Shown piece after piece: positions 61,473 to 64,000 of a DNA stretch of 64,000 nt. Source of the stretch: JAVBWI01 sp036677445. Lineage in GTDB: Bacteria; Bacillota; Clostridia; Christensenellales; CAG-138. Positions within the stretch are counted from its first letter, which is position 1. Every line of letters begins with the position of its first letter. The position numbers were made by a program, and so were the translations under genes. The notes beneath the pieces were generated by a model that saw only the letters and a program-made list of their open reading frames with translations, ran no database searches and was not told the origin of the DNA. The stretch spans positions 109,219-173,218 of the forward strand of contig JAVBWI010000007.1 in assembly GCA_036677445.1 (NCBI GenBank), read 5' to 3'.

Positions 61473-62065
61473 TATTTGAGCGGGCTGCTGATATGCCGAG
61501 TCGGTGTATCGCGCAGATACCCGCCCTTTTGCACCTTGACGTCGCTCACGGTGATGACGGCATTGCAGCTGGCGTTTGTGATAAGCTTCAGCGCTTCGTT
61601 CAAATACTTGCGGCGGATCATCAGCAGCAGCATATAGCGCGTCTGGCCTTCAATGCCATGCACATCCAGCGTGGTAATGCCATACCCTTTTTCGCGCAGC
61701 TCGTTGCAAAGATTGTGCGCGCTGGTGGCATCCGGCACGACCACCTGTATGGAGGACAGGCCGAACGCCAGCTTTTCATCCAGCCAGGAGCCTAAGAAAT
61801 TGCCCATGCCGAACGCCGCGGCGTATACCACGATTTTGAGCGGGTCGGACTGAAAACCCGAGAGCACGGTGCTGGTAATGATCACCCACATGGTAATTTC
61901 GAGAACCGCAAGCACGCTGCCCAGCGCTCGGATTCCGCGGTTGATAAGTACGATGCGCAACGTGGAGGTGGTAACCTCCAGCAGCTTTCCCATAAATATA
62001 AACACGTACACCCATATGCTCTGTGTTTGGGAAAACGTGGTCAGCGCATCAAAAAAGTGGCTCAT
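61472..62065 (-). CDS. UPF0316/DUF2179 (YebE-like) membrane protein
   Basis: 197 residues. Three hydrophobic helices in residues 15-100 (VYVFIFMGKLLEVTTSTLRIVLINRG; VLEITMWVIITSTVLSGF) with AAFGMGNFLGSWLDEKLAFG, then a soluble C-terminal DUF2179 domain (~110-185, VTVSDVKVQKGGYLRD-type in VITVSDVKVQKGG). DUF2179 may bind small ligands; some relatives respond to cyclic dinucleotides. AAGGAGG precedes ATG 62065 with slightly long spacing. Confidence 0.82.
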   Translation of the reverse strand: MSHFFDALTTFSQTQSIWVYVFIFMGKLLEVTTSTLRIVLINRGIRALGSVLAVLEITMWVIITSTVLSGFQSDPLKIVVYAAAFGMGNFLGSWLDEKLAFGLSSIQVVVPDATSAHNLCNELREKGYGITTLDVHGIEGQTRYMLLLMIRRKYLNEALKLITNASCNAVITVSDVKVQKGGYLRDTPTRHISSPLK

Positions 62066-62341
62066 ATTTGCGTTTCCTCCTTCGTCCGGAAAATATCCGG
62101 GCATATCCTTCTTAATTAATCGGCATTTTTGCCTCAACGACCCTGAATTTTTTCAAAGTCGGAGATGATTATATCCGCTGTCTATGGGAAAGTAAAGCAA
62201 ATTCTTTAAGAACTCCCGCTTTGTTTGCAGGCGAGGGCGGTCATGCCTGTTGTTTCGCTCTCTTTATTTGCTTTTCGCCAGATTTTTCTCGGGCGAAATG
62301 GTACAATAACAATATACGCCAACCATTTCAGGAGGATAGCA

Positions 62342-63733
62342 ATGGCATTTTATTCGCCCTTGGATGAAAACATGTTGAACAGGCTGCTTACCCGGATAGA
62401 GGATACGCTTCCGGCGCAGGCAGCCGCGCTCAAGTCGCTCATACGCATCCCCAGCGTCAAGGCCGCGCCCGAAGGCAAACTTCCCTTTGGCGCGCCCATG
62501 CAGCAGGCGTTGGATACAGCGCTTACGCTTGCGCGGGAGCTTGGCTTTCAAACGAAGGATCTTGACGGTTACGCCGGCATTATCGACAGCGGCGAAGGCG
62601 AGGAAACGCTGGGTATCCTGGCGCATCTGGACGTGGTGCCCGCAGGCATGGGCTGGACGCTTCCCCCTTTTGGCGGCGAGGAACGCGACGGACGCATCTA
62701 CGGGCGCGGCGCGATGGACGACAAGGGGCCCGCATTGAGCGCATTGTATGCGCTCGCCGCGATACGCGCGGCACAAGTGCCGCTGCGCCGCCGGGTACGC
62801 ATTATACTCGGCTGCGATGAGGAAAGCGGCTGGGCCTGCATGGCGCGCTATAAGCAAACCGAACCGCTGCCTACGCTTTCGTTTTCGCCGGACGCCGAGT
62901 ATCCGCTGGTATATTCCGAAAAGGCGATACTGCACGCGACATTCAGGCTGCCGCTCACAGGCTCCGGCGTGCGCGCCGTATCCGGCGAACGCGCCAACGT
63001 GGTGCCGGGAACGGCGGAGGCCACCGTGCCCTGCACAGTGCATGACGGGCTTTTGCATGATGGCTTTTCACTGGAACTGTCGCCGGAGGACAATGGCACA
63101 TGCATCAGCGTACAGGGCCTGGGCGCGCATGCCTCCACGCCCCAATTCGGCAAAAATGCGATGCAGATGCTGCTGCAGGTGCTCAAATCCCTGCCCCTGC
63201 CCGAACGGGACGCCGCGGTTGCCGCCGTTCTTGCAAACGCCTTCCATATGGATATGCACGGCGAAACACTGGGGCTGGATATTGCGGATGAAAGCGGCCG
63301 CTTCACGCTCAACCCCGGCGTGCTGCGCTGGGACCAGGACGGAGTGACGCTGACCGTCGACGCGCGCTGCCCGCATTCGCTGACACCCGAAACGGTGCTA
63401 AAACGCATCTCCGCCGCCCTTGCCCCCGCGGGCTTTGCCGTAACGCAATCCCATGTATCGCGCGGGCATCTCGTACCGCGCGATAGCGAGCTGGTGCAAA
63501 AGCTCTTGGCCGTTTACCGCGCGCAGACGGGGGATACCGGCGCGGAGCCGCTCGCCATCGGCGGCGGCACCTATGCGCGCGCCATGGGCAACGCCGTGGG
63601 CTTTGGCTGCGAGTGGCCGGGGCAGGCCATGATTGCGCATATGCCGGACGAGTATATTTCGCTTTCGGATATCCGCCGCAATACGCTGATGATGGCCGAC
63701 GCCATCGTGGCGCTGGCGGGAAAAGACCGCTGA
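62342..63733 (+). CDS. PepV-like dipeptidase (M20 family)
   Basis: 463 residues. M20 metal ligands: His and Asp in LAHLDVVPAG (~93), Asp in GRGAMDDKGP (~124), Glu pair in CDEESG (~160), Asp in FSPDAEYP (~180), and a late His region YARAMGNAVGFG. The inserted dimerisation-like domain (residues ~190-340) and the length match PepV, a cytoplasmic Xaa-His/broad dipeptidase with two zinc ions. AGGAGGATAG precedes ATG 62342. It fits an amino acid-using lifestyle. Followed directly by repeat sequence. Confidence 0.9.
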   Translation: MAFYSPLDENMLNRLLTRIEDTLPAQAAALKSLIRIPSVKAAPEGKLPFGAPMQQALDTALTLARELGFQTKDLDGYAGIIDSGEGEETLGILAHLDVVPAGMGWTLPPFGGEERDGRIYGRGAMDDKGPALSALYALAAIRAAQVPLRRRVRIILGCDEESGWACMARYKQTEPLPTLSFSPDAEYPLVYSEKAILHATFRLPLTGSGVRAVSGERANVVPGTAEATVPCTVHDGLLHDGFSLELSPEDNGTCISVQGLGAHASTPQFGKNAMQMLLQVLKSLPLPERDAAVAAVLANAFHMDMHGETLGLDIADESGRFTLNPGVLRWDQDGVTLTVDARCPHSLTPETVLKRISAALAPAGFAVTQSHVSRGHLVPRDSELVQKLLAVYRAQTGDTGAEPLAIGGGTYARAMGNAVGFGCEWPGQAMIAHMPDEYISLSDIRRNTLMMADAIVALAGKDR

Positions 63734-63908
63734 CAAATTTCTGCAGGACTTATCAGCAAGTTTTCTTTGGGCGCTGCGCTGTCAAATCGGATTGAAAGTG
63801 GAGAATTACGATCCTCCACACCCCCCAAAGGGTCGGTTGTCAAGCATACTGACCTTCGGTCGTACAGTTTGGCCAGACGTCCCAAAGGGGGCGCGGGGAG
63901 TCAAAGCC
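63734..63908 (-). repeat. Inverted family-A repeat fused to element D
   Basis: 63734-63830 is the reverse of A1: GCTGCGCTGTCAAATCGGATT, GTGGAG..CTCCAC stem and CACCCCCCAAAGGG. 63865-63908 is element D, of which 43422-43466 holds the reverse complement; GGGGGCGCGGGGAGTC is identical. Non-coding. Confidence 0.65.
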
Positions 63909-64000
63909 GCGCGCCGCCTGTGACGGAGCAAGCGCGGCGAAAGACCAGTGAGCAAAGGAACGGGAGGAAGCGGCGCTTGCCGCAACGATGCATGACTGTT
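63909..64000. other. Unassigned end of window
   Basis: GC-rich purine-rich sequence following the repeat. No gene, RNA or repeat partner in the window is recognised; more context to the right would be needed to name it. Confidence 0.3.

Noticed and set aside
63734..64000. A short reading frame of about 60 residues at the end of the window
   Set aside because: It lies in the end of the dipeptidase gene and in repeat sequence; no start signal.

Overview
The window reads as chromosomal DNA of an anaerobic, endospore-forming member of the Firmicutes (class Clostridia by inference). Pointers are a 2-oxoacid:ferredoxin oxidoreductase, an NfnAB-type ferredoxin:NADP+ oxidoreductase, two small spore-coat proteins, an envelope LysM protein of the YaaH type, FadR-like GntR and LytTR regulators, strong AGGAGG-type ribosome sites, several TTG/GTG starts and lipoprotein signals with short polar tails. 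The DNA is GC-rich by eye except for one clearly AT-rich gene (18565-19404). I recognise no rRNA, tRNA, CRISPR array, transposase or phage gene.

Layout. 1-5.4 kb: a 2-oxoacid:ferredoxin oxidoreductase operon read leftwards, diverging from two overlapping GntR/FadR-type regulators and a YfcC-type transporter. 5.5-10.3 kb: a lipoprotein, a UvrD/PcrA-like helicase, two DUF606 (YdcZ) membrane proteins and a divergent YeiL-like Crp/Fnr regulator. 10.4-13.9 kb: a large wall-anchored adhesin-like protein with a frameshift near its N terminus. 14-17.5 kb: a class-I glutamine-amidotransferase-like hydrolase, a GpsA-like dehydrogenase, AroD, and a LytTR/DUF3021 pair. 17.5-21 kb: coat proteins, the AT-rich DUF2971 gene and a divergent ADP-ribosylglycohydrolase. 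21-26 kb: a molybdenum block (MoeA-like protein, ModABC, MogA) and MntP. 26-35 kb: a beta-CASP hydrolase, two DegV proteins, a polar amino acid ABC importer, and SerA and SerC. 35-42 kb: a BMP-family nucleoside-type ABC importer and threonine synthase. 42-49 kb: the LysM/GH18-like protein, two PrsA-like lipoproteins and a CtpE-like P-type ATPase. 49-58 kb: Pth, Mfd, a Cys-rich secreted protein, an SH3x3-CAP protein and NfnAB. 58-63.7 kb: a nucleoside kinase, a cold-shock protein, two membrane proteins and a PepV-like dipeptidase.

Metabolically the genes fit an amino-acid-using anaerobe: 2-oxoacids oxidised to acyl-CoA with reduced ferredoxin, ferredoxin linked to NADPH by NfnAB, uptake of amino acids, nucleosides and peptides, and serine and threonine synthesis.

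The most unusual content lies between genes. Several families of 50-330 bp, hairpin-rich, non-coding repeats recur in both orientations. Members carry the same stems with compensatory base changes, one member has a 64 bp insertion, and one separates modA from modB. The best candidate for an undescribed protein system is the divergent DUF2971 / ADP-ribosylglycohydrolase pair at 18.6-20.8 kb. That reading is a hypothesis.
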